Positions 43,851 through 55,790 of a stretch of DNA of 64,000 bases are shown here, one piece after another; position 1 is the stretch's first letter, and each line of letters starts with the position of its first letter. The stretch spans positions 26,279,379-26,343,378 of the forward strand of contig OX235263.1 in assembly GCA_944472135.2 (NCBI GenBank), read 5' to 3'. This stretch comes from Trichobilharzia regenti (taxonomy: Eukaryota > Platyhelminthes > Trematoda > Strigeidida > Schistosomatidae). The translations under genes and the position numbers were made by a program. Under the pieces are notes generated by a model. That model saw nothing but the letters and a program-made list of their open reading frames with translations, did not search any database and was not told where the DNA came from.

Positions 43851-44995
43851 CGATGTCTTCCTTATCAATTTCTCGGTGTTCTGTTTGGGATATGAAATCA
43901 TATGAATCTTTCACAATATTTTGAGTGTCCTTTTGTAGTGGTTGTAGTGTGAAAAAATAAGTATTTAGAGAGGTTGTATGTCGGTGAGTTGGTGAAATCT
44001 ACTACTGATCGTTAGGGAACTGTGGGTTTATGTATCTTTGATTGACCGTAGAACCTTAAAGGTACATAAGATTTTGGTTTTTTGTTTAAACCAGAGAGAA
44101 TAATTTCAATGAACTTATAATTTTAGCTATTAACATTATTATTATTATTATTATCATCATCAATATGTTATACATTTTGTACATTTTTTGACTTTATTGT
44201 TCCTACGAATAACAAAAACAGCTTCTATGATCAATCTTGTAATATTTTATTTTTATTTTTGCTGTTATCGAGTAAATTATGTTTTACGAAATGCAAAGAA
44301 TTCTTGACTGTATGATAAATACTGTTTTGGAATAAAGGAAATTATTATTATTATTACCATTGTTATTATTGTTGTTTGATCGGTATGAATTTACAGGAAT
44401 TTCTGTTCATGAACACCATTATTTTTGCCATTCAGTATGATGTATTATACAATAGAACCATTTTGCTATTCGAGCTGTTCATGAGCAATTAACATCACTA
44501 GACATTTTGTACATCCAAAACACATTTAATTGAAAAATGAAAAGAGTGTTGTTGAATAGAAATGGTGAAATAATATTTCACGGAAATATGACATAAAAAA
44601 AGAGAGGAAAAATGGCACTCGATATTATTATTATTATTATTATTATTCAACATCATCAACAACAACAGTTAGGTGAAACTGAACAATAGAGGAAAACAAA
44701 ATAACACTATTTAAGCCTTGATAACAATGTACAATCTGTGTCGATAAATAATACCTGTTCTAACTTGATTTCCTTTCTTACTTTAGAGAAATGCCGCACT
44801 GAGATACTCATAAAACTATCACTAATTGTAATATAACCAGTTACTTTACCCAAAAATAAGCAAAAAGATTTCATAAAACAGGATTGAATGAAGTAAAATA
44901 GAGGATGGTGACTATTAGTGAAGTCTAGGACACGTGTTTCGTCGAATGAAATATATACTATTGGAATTAAGTTAAATACTGTCACAGTCTGTCAT
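43851..44995. other. No gene; ATT microsatellites
   Basis: ATT repeats at about 44,134-44,154, 44,340-44,356 and 44,622-44,648. The immediate left part (43,851-43,960) may still be degraded Penelope RT on the minus strand. Otherwise unassigned. Confidence 0.4.
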
Positions 44996-44997
44996 TC

Positions 44998-45232
44998 CTA
45001 TTCAGAATATTTGCTTCTGATGATGTGAAACGTTCTTTGTGATTTCTGAAATTCTTTTTCTGGATCATTTCAATATTGTTAAAATCAATTTTGTGATCTG
45101 ATTCTGTAGCGTGTGTGTATAGACCCGTGGCTGATGATTTTTCAAGCTTTTCTAGTTCAACCAGATTTTAGAGGTTTGTTAAATGTTTATCGCATCATAT
45201 TACAAGCATTTGATTTAATAGACATAGTTGAG
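44998..45232 (-). pseudogene. Penelope-like GIY-YIG fragment
   Basis: Aligns on the minus strand with 42,660-42,965 of the preceding Penelope relic. Shared anchors include TTGTGATTTCTGAAATT, TTTCAATATTGT, GATCTGATTC and TTTTCTAGTTCAAC. Heavily mutated, with no usable frame. Confidence 0.65.
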
Positions 45233-45234
45233 TG

Positions 45235-45600
45235 TTAACTAGCACAAAATCTAGGTCCAAGGCTATCTGCGAATTGCCTACAACCATCTAAGATTATCAA
45301 ATTAATCATCAATCAATCACCATGATGGCGAGCTATTCAGGGGAATGCTGGCCTTATTGCAAATCTGAATGGCGGAATTCAGTCTCAACCAAAGAAAGAA
45401 CTAGGGACATCACTACTAGTTCAATCCACTAGAGTCCTACAGGAGGTCAGTCGCGAGCCCCAATAGCTGGATTAATGGTAACGTCTCTGACTGCAGTACT
45501 GGGTGACACGGGTTTGAGTTCCTTCATGGCTGTAGACACGTGTTGCGGACTGGTGAGTGCCGAACCGCAAGAAACTTATGTCAGGTAAGGTTTCCTGCGA
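45235..45600 (+). mobile_element. SINE-like repeat with tRNA-like B-box
   Basis: CACGGGTTTGAGTTCC near 45,510 is B-box-like, preceded by TAGCTGGATTAATGGTAACG as a weak A-box-like region. The segment is related to 60,290-60,470 (shared ACTGGGTGACACGGGTTTGA, GTGAGTGCC and CTAGCACAAAA). Element ends are unclear. Confidence 0.45.
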
Positions 45601-46422
45601 CCGATTGTTTCCGACCATCCAATACCAGCAAGACAAAGTTACTGTGTATCAGCTCAGATTTTGTACATTCTACTTTAGTCTTACCACTTGGATACAGACT
45701 GTTAACAGGATTTTAAATAGTAAAACGTCAGTGGGAACAACAAAATATCGTTTTGTTTTTCATTCACCAGAAAATACAAAACTTATATAATAATGAATAT
45801 AATACATCGAGAGATCAAATTTTTCCTCAAACTATTAAAAATGAACTAGGTATGGATATATAATGATAGTATGTATGGCGTTTAAAAGTGACAATAAATC
45901 TACGGTTCAATTCCCTCTTTTAAAGTTAATAAAGTTTTAAAGGAGAGAATAAGGTGAAAGATACATTCGTTTTGTCATGTGAATCCAAACAAGCAGTACA
46001 AGTTAAAAAGCGAAATTTAATAAAATCATGAAAACTTAACGGGACTCTTCAGCCGACCCAAACTAATTTATTTCCCAATATAGATTTCAATAAAGCGAAA
46101 GCAAAAATATTTTCCATTAGTTCAAATATATTAAATCATATTGATATTATCATCATTACCACTACTATCAAGTTCGATCATGGACAGAGATATCCGCTAG
46201 AGAACCATGAAAAACAAGGAAGTACTGGACAAATGCTCCTTCCAGGCTTCAGACTATTCATCAGTACTGAAGCTCGAACTCAGAATCTACGTAGAATAAA
46301 ATGGTACCATCATTGCTTATCTCGTTGGCTTCTCATCAGATGCTTACAGCCAAGAGAGTTCAAGTTTAAACAAAACAATCAATATATGCAAACAATAATA
46401 ATAGTAGTAATAACCGCTTTAC

Positions 46423-47293
46423 TCATCTATTGATAAATTTGAAGGATTTAGCGATGTCCATTTGATGACCAGCACTGATAAGATGTCTGGCAATGGTACT
46501 GTTGAAAGCGTTTGTTCCTCCGAGACGTAGAATGTTTAGCACATGTTCAGAAAATCGTAGATACGCCTTTTTTTCTGTTCTTCCAATGTAACTGCTCCCA
46601 AAGTTACATGTTAATTTGTATATACAGTTGGAGTTAACCATGAGAAGGATAGCTGTTGGCTTTTGATTGCACCAAAGAACAAGTTGTCCGATTGACGGGA
46701 ACGAGCTTGGCTGCAGGATAACCTCTGGCTAGTGATGTACTCAGCCTTCTGTTGACCATCGCTGCAATGGTTTCATCTTTATAATCAAGTTGAATGTAGT
46801 TTGGCTTTTTCTCCACTGTGATTTGTTTGACATGTGAGGCTTCAGATCATCCGTACTTGTTGATGAACTTTTAAGGGTACCCATTGCTCTTCAACATCTT
46901 TTCAAAAAACACAAATTCTTCCTCTAGTTTCTCTATAGAGCATATTCTCCTCGCTCTATAGTACAGAGTCTTGACTAGACCCCGTTTAAAGCTATTTGGA
47001 CAAAAGCTATTAAAATGCAAGTATTGTCCTTTCCATGTGAGCTTTCGATAAATTGACTTCTGAAGACTACCGTCTTCTGGGCGTTCCATGGCGATGTCGA
47101 GGAAGTGAAACTTTCCGACACTTGAATGTTCCATAGTGAACTCAATATGGGCGTGTGCATCATTGAATAATCTTAGTAAGTGTGAAGCATGACTTCCATT
47201 TTTGCACAATATAAATGTGTCATCAAAATAACGACAGTAGGAAGATGTTTCGTCGATTGCATGCTTCAACTTTGTTCTTTCAAGAGTGGGCAT
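46423..47293 (-). pseudogene. Penelope-like RT end and GIY-YIG, left arm
   Basis: 47,293-46,871 reads CRYFDDTFILCKNGSHASHLL (catalytic Y-F-D-D), HIEFTMEHSSVGKFHFLDIAME and YLHFNSFCPNSFKRGLVKTLYYRA. After a stop at NGYP and further stops come YIQLDYKDETIAAMVNRRLSTSLARGYP and, in another frame, NCIYKLTCNFGSSYIGRTEKKAYLRFSEH, a GIY-YIG nuclease with cysteine pair and conserved R and E. The RT N-terminal part is absent. The same stops and frameshift occur in the right arm. Confidence 0.85.
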
Positions 47294-48121
47294 CGAAAAC
47301 TTCTTACTTTCGAAATGTCAATGACACATGTGTGGTGTGCAACAATGGAAGTCATGCTTCACACTTACTAAGATTAATCAATGATGCATACGCCCATATT
47401 GAGTTCACTATGGAACATTCAAGTGTCGGAAAGTTTCACTTCCTCGACATCGCCATGGAACGCCCAGAAGACGGTAGTCTTCAGAAGTCAATTTATCGAA
47501 AGCCCACATGGAAAGGACAATACTTGCATTTTAATAGCTTTTGTCCAAATAGCTTTAAACGGGGTCTAGTCAAGACTCTGTACTATAGAGCGAGGAGAAT
47601 ATGCTCTATAGAGAAACTAGAGGAAGAATTTGTGTTTTTTGAAAAGATGTTGAAGAGCAATGGGTACCCTTAAAAGTTCATCAACAAGTACGGATGATCT
47701 GAAGCCTCACATGTCAAACAAATCACAGTGGAGAAAAAGCCAAACTACATTCAACTTGATTATAAAGATGAAACCATTGCAGCGATGGTCAACAGAAGGC
47801 TGAGTACATCACTAGCCAGAGGTTATCCTGCAGCCAAGCTCGTTCCCGTCAATCGGACAACTTGTTCTTTGGTGCAATCAAAAGCCAACAGCTATCCTTC
47901 TCATGGTTAACTCCAACTGTATATACAAATTAACATGTAACTTTGGGAGCAGTTACATTGGAAGAACAGAAAAAAAGGCGTATCTACGATTTTCTGAACA
48001 TGTGCTAAACATTCTACGTCTCGGAGGAACAAACGCTTTCAACAGTACCATTGCCAGACATCTTATCAGTGCTGGTCATCAAATGGACATCGCTAAATCC
48101 TTCAAATTTATCAATAGATGA
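47272..48121 (+). pseudogene. Penelope-like RT end and GIY-YIG, right arm
   Basis: Mirror of the left arm. The catalytic motif has decayed (VNDT where the left arm has FDDT), whereas the rest of the 140-residue stretch differs at only a few positions and the GIY-YIG frame (47,903-48,121) is identical in protein. Shared stops show that the copy was already dead when duplicated. Confidence 0.85.
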
Positions 48122-48200
48122 GTAAAGCGGTTATTACTACTATTATTATTGTTTGCATATATTGATTGTTTTGTTTAAACTTGAACTCTCTTGGCTGTAA

Positions 48201-48253
48201 GCATCTGATGAGAAGCCAACGAGATAAGCAATGATGGTACCATTTTATTCTAC
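48201..48253 (+). ncRNA. Decayed hammerhead motif of the Penelope palindrome
   Basis: CTGATGA at 48,205-48,211 followed by stem III ATAA/TTAT as at 2315, but the GAA box reads GAG (48,221-48,223) and stem I no longer pairs (GCAT against CTAC). Mirror motif at about 46,291-46,343 on the minus strand. Probably inactive in both arms. Confidence 0.5.
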
Positions 48254-48373
48254 GTAGATTCTGAGTTCGAGCTTCAGTACTGATGAATAGTCTGAAGCCT
48301 GGAAGGAGCATTTGTCCAGTACTTCCTTGTTTTTCATGGTTCTCTAGCGGATATCTCTGTCCATGATTGAACT

Positions 48374-48940
48374 CGATAATAATAGGAATGATAATAATGG
48401 AAATTAGAGTCAAGGTAATGGTAGTGACAGAGTAATTTTGATTGAATGAAGAGTAAAATTTGTTGAATAAAACATGGAGTATAATATTTATGATAATTAC
48501 GTTTAGTGAGCAAGCCACATTACCACATTACCACATTACCACCACTTAGAAGGAGGACTGTTTCTTAACGTTCAACGATTGTAATTGCACAAGCCTCTTC
48601 ATTTGCTAGCATGTTTCTGCTTCTTATCTACTGACAAAAGTGAATAACCTGACAGCGTTAATATATTGTACGTTGTCTACAACGTGCGTTGTTATTGAGA
48701 TTTTAGTACCCTGAATTCAGTTGTTTTGCAATCACCTGCTTAAATGTTCCATCCTGAGATTCGACAATTATCTTTCTGCATTAGATTCTTCAAACACACT
48801 CAATCTGATATACGCAGTTTGGAGTAACGCAGATTGGTGACAGGTCTTACCAAGATTATTGAAGCACCGGCGTGCTGGTATTTAGAAAAACAAATTTTGC
48901 AGCATAATCAATTCTTTTGGTAGCTTTACTGAGTTTTCAT
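48374..48940. other. No gene recognised
   Basis: AT-rich sequence with a short CCACATTA tandem at about 48,515-48,541. Nothing else assignable. Confidence 0.35.
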
Positions 48941-48949
48941 TTGACTACT

Positions 48950-49755
48950 TCGTGTATGTCATCTCCTTTCAATGCCATTTATTAATATACAGCTTTCTTT
49001 GAAATCATCTGGATAGTTTTAATGGTAGTTATTCCTTTAAAATATTTATTGATGAAACTCTCAGGATAACCATTCTTAGATTAAATATTCTTCTAAGTCT
49101 TTATTTCACATTCAGTTGTACTATCGGAAGAAATTTTACTTGCTGTATTGAACAGTGTTCTGACTAAGTTGATTTTTTTTATACCTGATTGGAACATAGT
49201 TTTCAAAAGGTACATGCTTTCTCATCCATAAAGACTTTCAAAATATAGATAGATCTTTTCATTGTGCCAAGCATCCTTTTCACTACAGGAACATCTAAGA
49301 ATTTGATGGTCTCATTTTCTTTGTGTTTTATTGTAAAGTTAAGATTCGGATGGCATTAGTTGAATTTTTCTGCTTTTGATTTAACTTTCACAGACAACAA
49401 AAATATTATCCAAATATCTTAGATATAATTCCATTTGTTTTATATGCTGTCACAAAATACTGGTTTCAAGGCGTGGTAAGGATAAATCTTGTCTTTAGGA
49501 GCTCCTCACTGCAACGTCATCAACTTGACAGAAAAGATTCCCATTGTATTGAAGTTAGATATATTTAGTCTATAAAAGTAACAATTTCTTGAGTTCTATT
49601 GTTGGACTAAGTATGCTGTTAGCTTTTCTGCAGAAAAAGTCAAAAGTCGCCTGCTTGATTAACCTTGGGTTGCTTGTTGTTCCACTTCTGACATATTCTA
49701 AATAGACGGGAGATACTGTCTATGTTTGTACTAACAGTCATACCTTTTAACTAGT
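48950..49755 (-). pseudogene. Penelope-like RT relic
   Basis: The minus strand near 49,400-49,430 reads LYLRYLDNIFVVCES, the catalytic Y-x-D-D motif with the second D changed to N. It is followed in shifting frames by NLNFTIKHKENETIKFLDVPV, the region after the catalytic motif in Penelope-like RTs. No frame longer than about 20 codons survives. Family assignment rests on this motif order. Confidence 0.6.
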
Positions 49756-50504
49756 GAGTGATATATATAATAATTTGTTTAATAGATATATCATTCACAG
49801 AAGTGAAAAAGTATCATATTTATTGGATGATAAGATTTCTAACACAACTTGTTATTGTTCATAATCATATCTCCAGTAGGATAATTGTAGAACACGATTT
49901 CAGCGGGCAAATAAGCATTTTTAAGAAATTCTCATCAGGCCTCAAAGTTATATAATAAAATACCAGTCGTAGACATTTCAAAAGCAATATGGATCAATAG
50001 ATTCAAATAAAATCAATCAAAATGTAAGTAAAATAATACTAAAAATAGATTATAATATGCGACTATAGCACAGTATACTACTGATAATAAAGTTAGTAGT
50101 ACAAATAAAAATAACATTTACAATCATCCGATACTGAGACATATTACTATTCTAGGTTGAGGTTGAAGTCAATGAGAAGGAAGGGGATGGGGACTCAATA
50201 AAGTTTTTCTGAGCACAGAGATTAGGTTGAAAAATTATTATGGCAACTTACTCAACTATTCTTAGCAATCTAAGGCTTACAAACACAGGGAATTGAGAAA
50301 ATTAAAATAATTAGTCCCTTTGATAAATTTGAACAAGGCATTAGGAAGACAAATTTCGCGAGATGATATCGTCATTTCGTAGTTTCTTTACAACCGCTTT
50401 ACAACTAACATGGTTAGCAATAATAAAATAAAGTTCATAACAATTACTCAGTTAAATAAAAAACAAAAGTATCTAATTCAAGGTTATTGAAGGTTTCAGG
50501 ATTT
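49756..50504. other. No gene recognised
   Basis: AT-rich sequence with no recognisable element. Confidence 0.35.
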
Positions 50505-50605
50505 CATCATGATCTGACATTAGTTAGAGAACCATTGGAAAACCTGGGAGTACTGGAAAGCTGTTTCGTCCTAGTTTGGGACGTTTGAAGGTTATGGAAA
50601 CAATT
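50505..50605 (-). mobile_element. SINE 3' part with hammerhead stem II
   Basis: On the minus strand GTCCCAAACTAGGACGAAAC gives an intact stem II and GAAA box, followed by the CAGTACTCCCAGG and CAATGGTTCTCTAACT tail. The CTGATGA box reads CTTCAAAC, so catalysis is lost. The tRNA-like head is not present. Confidence 0.65.
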
Positions 50606-50879
50606 TGGATAATTCACATACAGCCTAAACTGTGTGTACAAAAATCAATAGACTTCAATCTACGCCTACCATGGACTACATGCTCTACCTAAATATGATT
50701 TGTCATTAGTTTGTACTTTTGTTATTTATTTAACTGAGTAATTTTCATGAACTTTATTTTATTATTTTAAACCATGTTAGTTGTAAAGCGGTTGTAATGA
50801 AACAGCGGGTGTAAAGAAACAGGGAATTGAGTTGAAGGCTTTTATAGACTTGTAAAGGCAGATTTTTTAAAAATTAATC

Positions 50880-51660
50880 TTGTGTTCCGTATCCACAAGG
50901 CATGTCACAGTACGGAACTCTACCCGTAAAGCAGTCCACCGAATGAAAGGCCCTAAGGAAAGCGCGGAGAAAAACGCCCTACCATATATAAAGAATATCT
51001 CAGACATTACTGAAAAACTCTTCACACCTTTAGGAATTCATGTCGCACACAAATCAACAAAATCACTTCACTCATTTCTATGTCAACTCAACAGCGAAAG
51101 AAGATGAAACCAACATCATCTGAAAAATAAGTTGCAACGATTGAGAAAAACAGTATATTGATCAAAGTGAATATCACTTTTGTCTTTGTATCCATGAAAA
51201 TAAACTAACCGTCAAATGACATGACACCCCCTCCATCATATCACTGCATACATACATACAACCACGGATATCAATTCGACTGGGACAACGTTCAAATATC
51301 AGACAGAAGAAACACCAAGAAAGCAAGAGAATATTTAGAAGCCTGGTATCCCAGTGAATTGTTAATCAAGAGACACATCCAGATAGACAAAATTTACCAC
51401 TCATTAAGAAGGAAATCTCCCACACAAAGTGTCAAACTCCAGGTGAAAGAAACAATCAACACCAACACCAATACAAGTGGCCGAGAGGGTGTGAAAACAC
51501 TGAGAAACAACCAATCACGACACTGGTTTACCCACCAGGAGAGATGACTAATAAACTCGTGGAGAAATCTAAAAACCCACTTCAATTCGAATTGAAGTAT
51601 GCGCTGAAGTTGTTGTCTAGTTGGACAATAGTGAAATCTCCGCAAATAAACTATCCAGCT
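50880..51660 (+). pseudogene. Penelope-like element, GIY-YIG region, broken
   Basis: Frames give LPYIKNISDITEKLFTPLGIHVAHKSTKSLHSFL, then after a gap with stops HTYNHGYQFDWDNVQISDRRNTKKAREYLEAWYPSELLIKRHIQIDKIYHSL. This is the same lineage as 40,200-41,045 and retains the C-terminal half of its endonuclease. The YIG core lies in a damaged stretch near 51,120-51,200. The 3' end (51,600-51,650) repeats the CTGAAG..TTGTCTAG..GGACAA hairpin in decayed form. Confidence 0.75.
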
Positions 51661-51664
51661 CAAA

Positions 51665-52865
51665 GAACATAACAACATCACAATATGAACCTCCTGATTT
51701 ACTTCACGACTCCTTTACCTAGCCTTTCTACCTGCATAATCGTCTCCACATGAACAGTTAAATTTGCAGATACACAATGAAGTGGCCAGGCTTATTGGAA
51801 TTATACAATGAGTGGTGAATTTTAAATTTAGTGTTGCTGCAAAGAATAACTCATCTATTATTTTTTCGGAGGTTCGATTAGAGTAATTCAGTGACTTCGT
51901 CTCCTTTGAAGTTATATATACGTTTCCTCTTCACAGTCTGCAGGCATTTCTCTCTATCTATCATCACCATGGAGGGCTTAACACATTTTTCGAAAAGCCA
52001 TAGCTATGTGTTCAAAAGAGACTGGTCCAACCTCTACGTTTACCATGGATGTAATACTGTTTAACTCCTTAGTTTTCGTCTTTTGTCTTTTCATCCCCTT
52101 CAGTATTCTTTTCATTTCAGTCAAAAGGCAACTAATATTTCACTTTGCTCCCATGCTCATCCCGTTCACAGAAGTCTTCGTTAAAAAAAAACAACTACTT
52201 TACATATTATGCAACTATTTTCCAATCCTGTGTAATTTTGTTTCTAAGCCCCTTGTGGTGTATATTCACACCTTCAAACTTTCATATCAAGTTAAAGGTT
52301 ATTGTAATAGTTAATCTTCCTTCTTTATCATGCTGAATTAAGTAGTATAATAACTTTGTGAACTTATTTATGTGAATGTGATTGTACAGCTGCTTTTGAG
52401 AATGAAATCGCTGAACTGATGTTTTCGCTAAGCTTCTTTTTCTTTCCTTTCTCTCTAATTTCCATGTCCCAATAAACTGAATTGACACCTATCTATTAGC
52501 CTGACCTATGTAACAGACCAACTGGGAAATCTGGGTCAGTCAGGTTATTGGAAGATAGAAATTTAGCTAGACCTAGAACGATTGACACTGTTAAGTTTAA
52601 TGACCTCGAAAAAACAGGGCCCAATAACTGCGAAGCATTCACTTGCATGTAATCACACAGTAGGTTGGAACGGGATAAAAGCATTAAAAAGTAATATAGT
52701 TAGGTGGAGACAGAGGTTAATTACCCAATACTTGCTTATGAATAAACATGAAAGACCTGAAATGAAAGTGATGTATCGCCTATACCGGATTTAACGAAAA
52801 TCGCAGTGCAAATCAGTGGGAAGATAGTCATACTACATATAAAGAAAATTATGAAGCCGTGGATA
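51665..52865. other. No gene recognised
   Basis: Frames around 52,006-52,314 are hydrophobic and low in complexity and are not considered coding. Short frame 52,582-52,794 is not recognised and may be old RTE sequence. Confidence 0.35.
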
Positions 52866-52869
52866 TGAT

Positions 52870-53505
52870 TGTGTGAAGTCACTTATCTAGGAAGCATCGT
52901 TTCAACCACAGGCCGGTGGAATGGATAAAGATGTTGAAATCAGCAGGAATCGGAAAGGCAAGATATTCCTTCATCAAGGAAACTGAAATCAGTTTCGAGA
53001 TATTCTATATTCAGCATAAGGAACAAGATTCGCATTTTAAGCACCAATATCAGGTCGGTTGGTGCTTGTGTATAGGTCAGAAACTTGGTCACCGTGTCGC
53101 GAAAAGGATTTCCAACAGATTGCATACCTTTATCAACAGCTGTTTTCGCCGGGTCCATACTGAAGATCACATGGCTGTCCAGAAAGAATCAATAACAAGA
53201 AACTGTGGGAACAAACCAAAAGGTGAGAGTCGATTGCTCAACAAATATGTAGAAGAAAATAGAGGTGGATAGGGCATACACTGGGGAGACTGTCGAATGA
53301 AATCGCGCTCCAGGCAGGTGAATAGGAAGTGACGAGTGGGTCAATGGTGTGAGGGGGACATGGAGGAGGTGGGGTGGAGAGTTGGTAGAGATGATAGATT
53401 ATTGACAATTATGGACCCAGCTGAAGAGAAAGGCAGAAAATAAAACAAAGTGAAGATATGTTATTGAATCCCCTTGGGGCCCAAGAGAACAATTATAATA
53501 ATATA
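52870..53505 (+). pseudogene. RTE-type LINE C-terminal relic
   Basis: CACTTATCTAGGAAGCATCG corresponds to the TYLGSI motif. It is followed by GIGKARYSFIKE, a TRNKIRILSTNIRSV-type segment, HTFINSCFRRV, RNKKLWEQTK and the 3' tail ending CCCCTTGGGGCC. The order matches the RTE C-terminal region. All frames are interrupted. Confidence 0.7.
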
Positions 53506-53735
53506 CTAAAATAGAGTGGAACATCAATGGTTGAATGGTAGAATGCAACCAACCACAAGGGGGTCGGGGTCTAATTCCAGGCTGTCAAACTCATAAATAT
53601 CTCTCAGACTTTAGTAAACCGGGTAAAGAAGAAAGGTTGGGTGTGAAGCTATCAATCTCATCCAATAGAAACAACACCGCTACTTCAAAGCTTAAGCTTG
53701 AAGCCTTATGTTCCACTTAGAAGGCAGAAAGTGAT
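53506..53735 (+). mobile_element. SINE related to the one at 10.7 kb
   Basis: Shares AAAGGTTGGGTGTGAAGCTATC, a CACCGCTAC block and CTTGAAGCCTTATGTTCCACTT with 10,727-10,950. The B-box has decayed to GGTCTAATTCC. It sits directly behind an RTE tail, consistent with its mobilisation partner. Confidence 0.6.
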
Positions 53736-54350
53736 TTATAAAAGGGAGTGAGATGAAAACATCAGGATAAAGTCTGAACACTAAATATTGACGACTCTAT
53801 ATATCATTGACTTTAAAACTGTCAGCACTTCCGTTTAACCCATTAAAAAGTATCATTTCTTTAGAGAGCTAGGGAATTTGGGAAGGTATTTACTCATCTT
53901 TCCCTAATTGGTAATTACGAATCCTTACGAAAAAGCAAAATAATTCCGAGTAAATCGACATTTATGAGCATTTCAATAGACTAATAGCACATTAATATGC
54001 ATAGACAATATACAATATACATGTATCTATAATATTCAACTTCCTGTTCAATCAATATTCATAATATATTAGACGTATGAATTCATGCATTTTAGAATGA
54101 CATTCTGAGATATATTTCATTTTAAATTTTAAATAAAACGTATAATTACTTGATGGATACTTACAGAGTTAATAGCTGTAGTTGTACGACTCTGTCTTCA
54201 CCAGCCTAATTATCTCCTTAAATATTATGGTGAGTATTTGATTTTTGGCTATAATTAGCTGGAGGCATTTATAAGTGTTCGAGAATGAAAAAGATAAAGA
54301 ATAAATAAATAATAATAGTAATTCTTTCCATAGATCCTAAGTGGGTTATA
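53736..54350. other. No gene recognised
   Basis: AT-rich stretch with no assignable feature. Confidence 0.35.
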
Positions 54351-54359
54351 AGGACTCAA

Positions 54360-54865
54360 CAGGACATCTCCATCGCATCCTGTTCTCTACAGCCCTTTCC
54401 ACATGGCATTACGATTTTCCATAGTCTTTCTTGCACCCTTGAACCTACGCCCAACTTACTATCTGTCATCCTTATTCCACTCGACTGTCTCCTTGCCGTG
54501 TGTTCGAGATTCATCAGCACTTCCCTCCATATATTTTTTAGGCTATAGATTGTTGGTTGGCTCGCTGAACTGCAGAGTCCCTTCATTCCTATCCTTTGTG
54601 GTTGTCCTATCATCTAATATTCAGCAGGCGGTTAGTGAAGGCAGCTTTTGATGATAGTCCGTAGCAGCCTATGGGAAATGCTTTTCTTGACGTGGTCAGC
54701 ATATTTATGGACCATGCAGAGGCACTGACTCACTTGACATTACTACTGAAAATTTTAATCTCGTTCATTATACTAACTACCGCGAATTCCCGCACTAATT
54801 TCAGATTAGTAGATACCTGTCTTGACTTTCCGATCCTGTCTGGATTCGGTATCTTCATCCGTTGT
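54360..54865 (-). pseudogene. RTE-type LINE relic
   Basis: The minus strand reads a GKARQ-like segment, then EIKIFSSNVK and a degraded FINR region (54,640-54,865), continuing into 54,360-54,640, which resembles 58,170-58,540. Only short frames survive. Confidence 0.5.
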
Positions 54866-55595
54866 TAAAATAAAATAAACTGAATAGGTTTTAATAAATA
54901 ACTATTTAGGAAGGCAAAAACTTGACAATAAGTCCATGATACCAAAAGAGGTTGGATAAAACATTTCTAAACACGACGTTCACGTTTTCCCTGTAGATTG
55001 CTAAAGCTTAGACTGCATGAAGAAGACGTAGACAAACTGTTTGTGAGCAGCTTGATAATACTTTATTAATGAATCCTTATGAAGTCTCTGATGATGCTAA
55101 GTGATAAGAAGTAATAATGTGCTGAGAAACTGAGCGGTTGACTGTGGACTGCTGTTAAAGTGTTCATAGGCATGTTTAGACTTTGTCCTTAGTTGTACAA
55201 GCTATGTACTTGACTCCACAGGACCAAGTGAATTGCTAAATGTACACTGTAGTTTCCAACTGTAGAATCTGGTCTATGGCGTTTAGATGAGCAGTGGTGA
55301 GCCTGTGTAGAAACGGTGATGCATAGAGATACAGCAATGAATATTCTTCGGATTACTCTCCATAGAAAGCTTCAGACTTCACTAAATGTATCTTCCTTGA
55401 ATTTGAGATTCATGTATAGGTTTTGCAAAGTATCAGTCTTTCTTATTTCATTTGATATGGACTTTTCCGTTGTTTGATTGAATCAAATTGTTCGGCCTCT
55501 GTTGACATGGCAGCTCCTTGTGCCTACACTTCTGTTGAATGGAAAATCCATGGTGAATGAAATAATAACTGATATCCGTTTCATATGACGTGATT
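54866..55595. other. No gene recognised
   Basis: AT-rich sequence with no assignable feature. Confidence 0.35.
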
Positions 55596-55597
55596 GT

Positions 55598-55790
55598 CGT
55601 GACTCAATTGGTCTAGTGGATAACGTTTTGGTGATCAAAACTATGGGTACTGGGTTTGAGTGCCAGTGGTCAGACATCGCCACTCACTGAGAAAATGTAG
55701 GCATATGCAGATGATAAGTCCCAAGTAGGACAAAGCGCACTATGTCCTAGATTCAAATGGTGGTTACCATCCACCAAATTACTATCCGTC
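55598..55790 (+). mobile_element. tRNA-derived SINE with hammerhead relic
   Basis: Head ACTCAATTGGTCTAGTGGAT contains A-box-like TGGTCTAGTGG, and GGGTTTGAGTGCC is B-box-like. It is followed by CAGATGATAAGTCCCAAGTAGGACAAAG, in which stem II GTCC/GGAC is intact but the first box has lost its U4 (CAGATGA) and the second its G12. Same family as the SINEs at 39.6, 57.9 and 60.6 kb. Confidence 0.65.

Larger units (their letters stand above)
46171..48373. repeat. 2.2 kb palindromic Penelope-like element, centre 47,272
   Basis: Mirror coordinates sum to 94,544 throughout (for example 46,423 with 48,121, and 46,871 with 47,673), with no unpaired loop. Both arms carry the same Penelope 3' part pointing outward. 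The arms look about 99% identical in coding parts but clearly more diverged within about 60 bp of the centre. Outer ends are near 46,171 and 48,373, just past a tail shared with SINEs. Confidence 0.95.

Noticed and set aside
52006..52314. 102-codon membrane protein
   Set aside because: Compositionally biased frame in AT-rich DNA, no family, start ATG without context.
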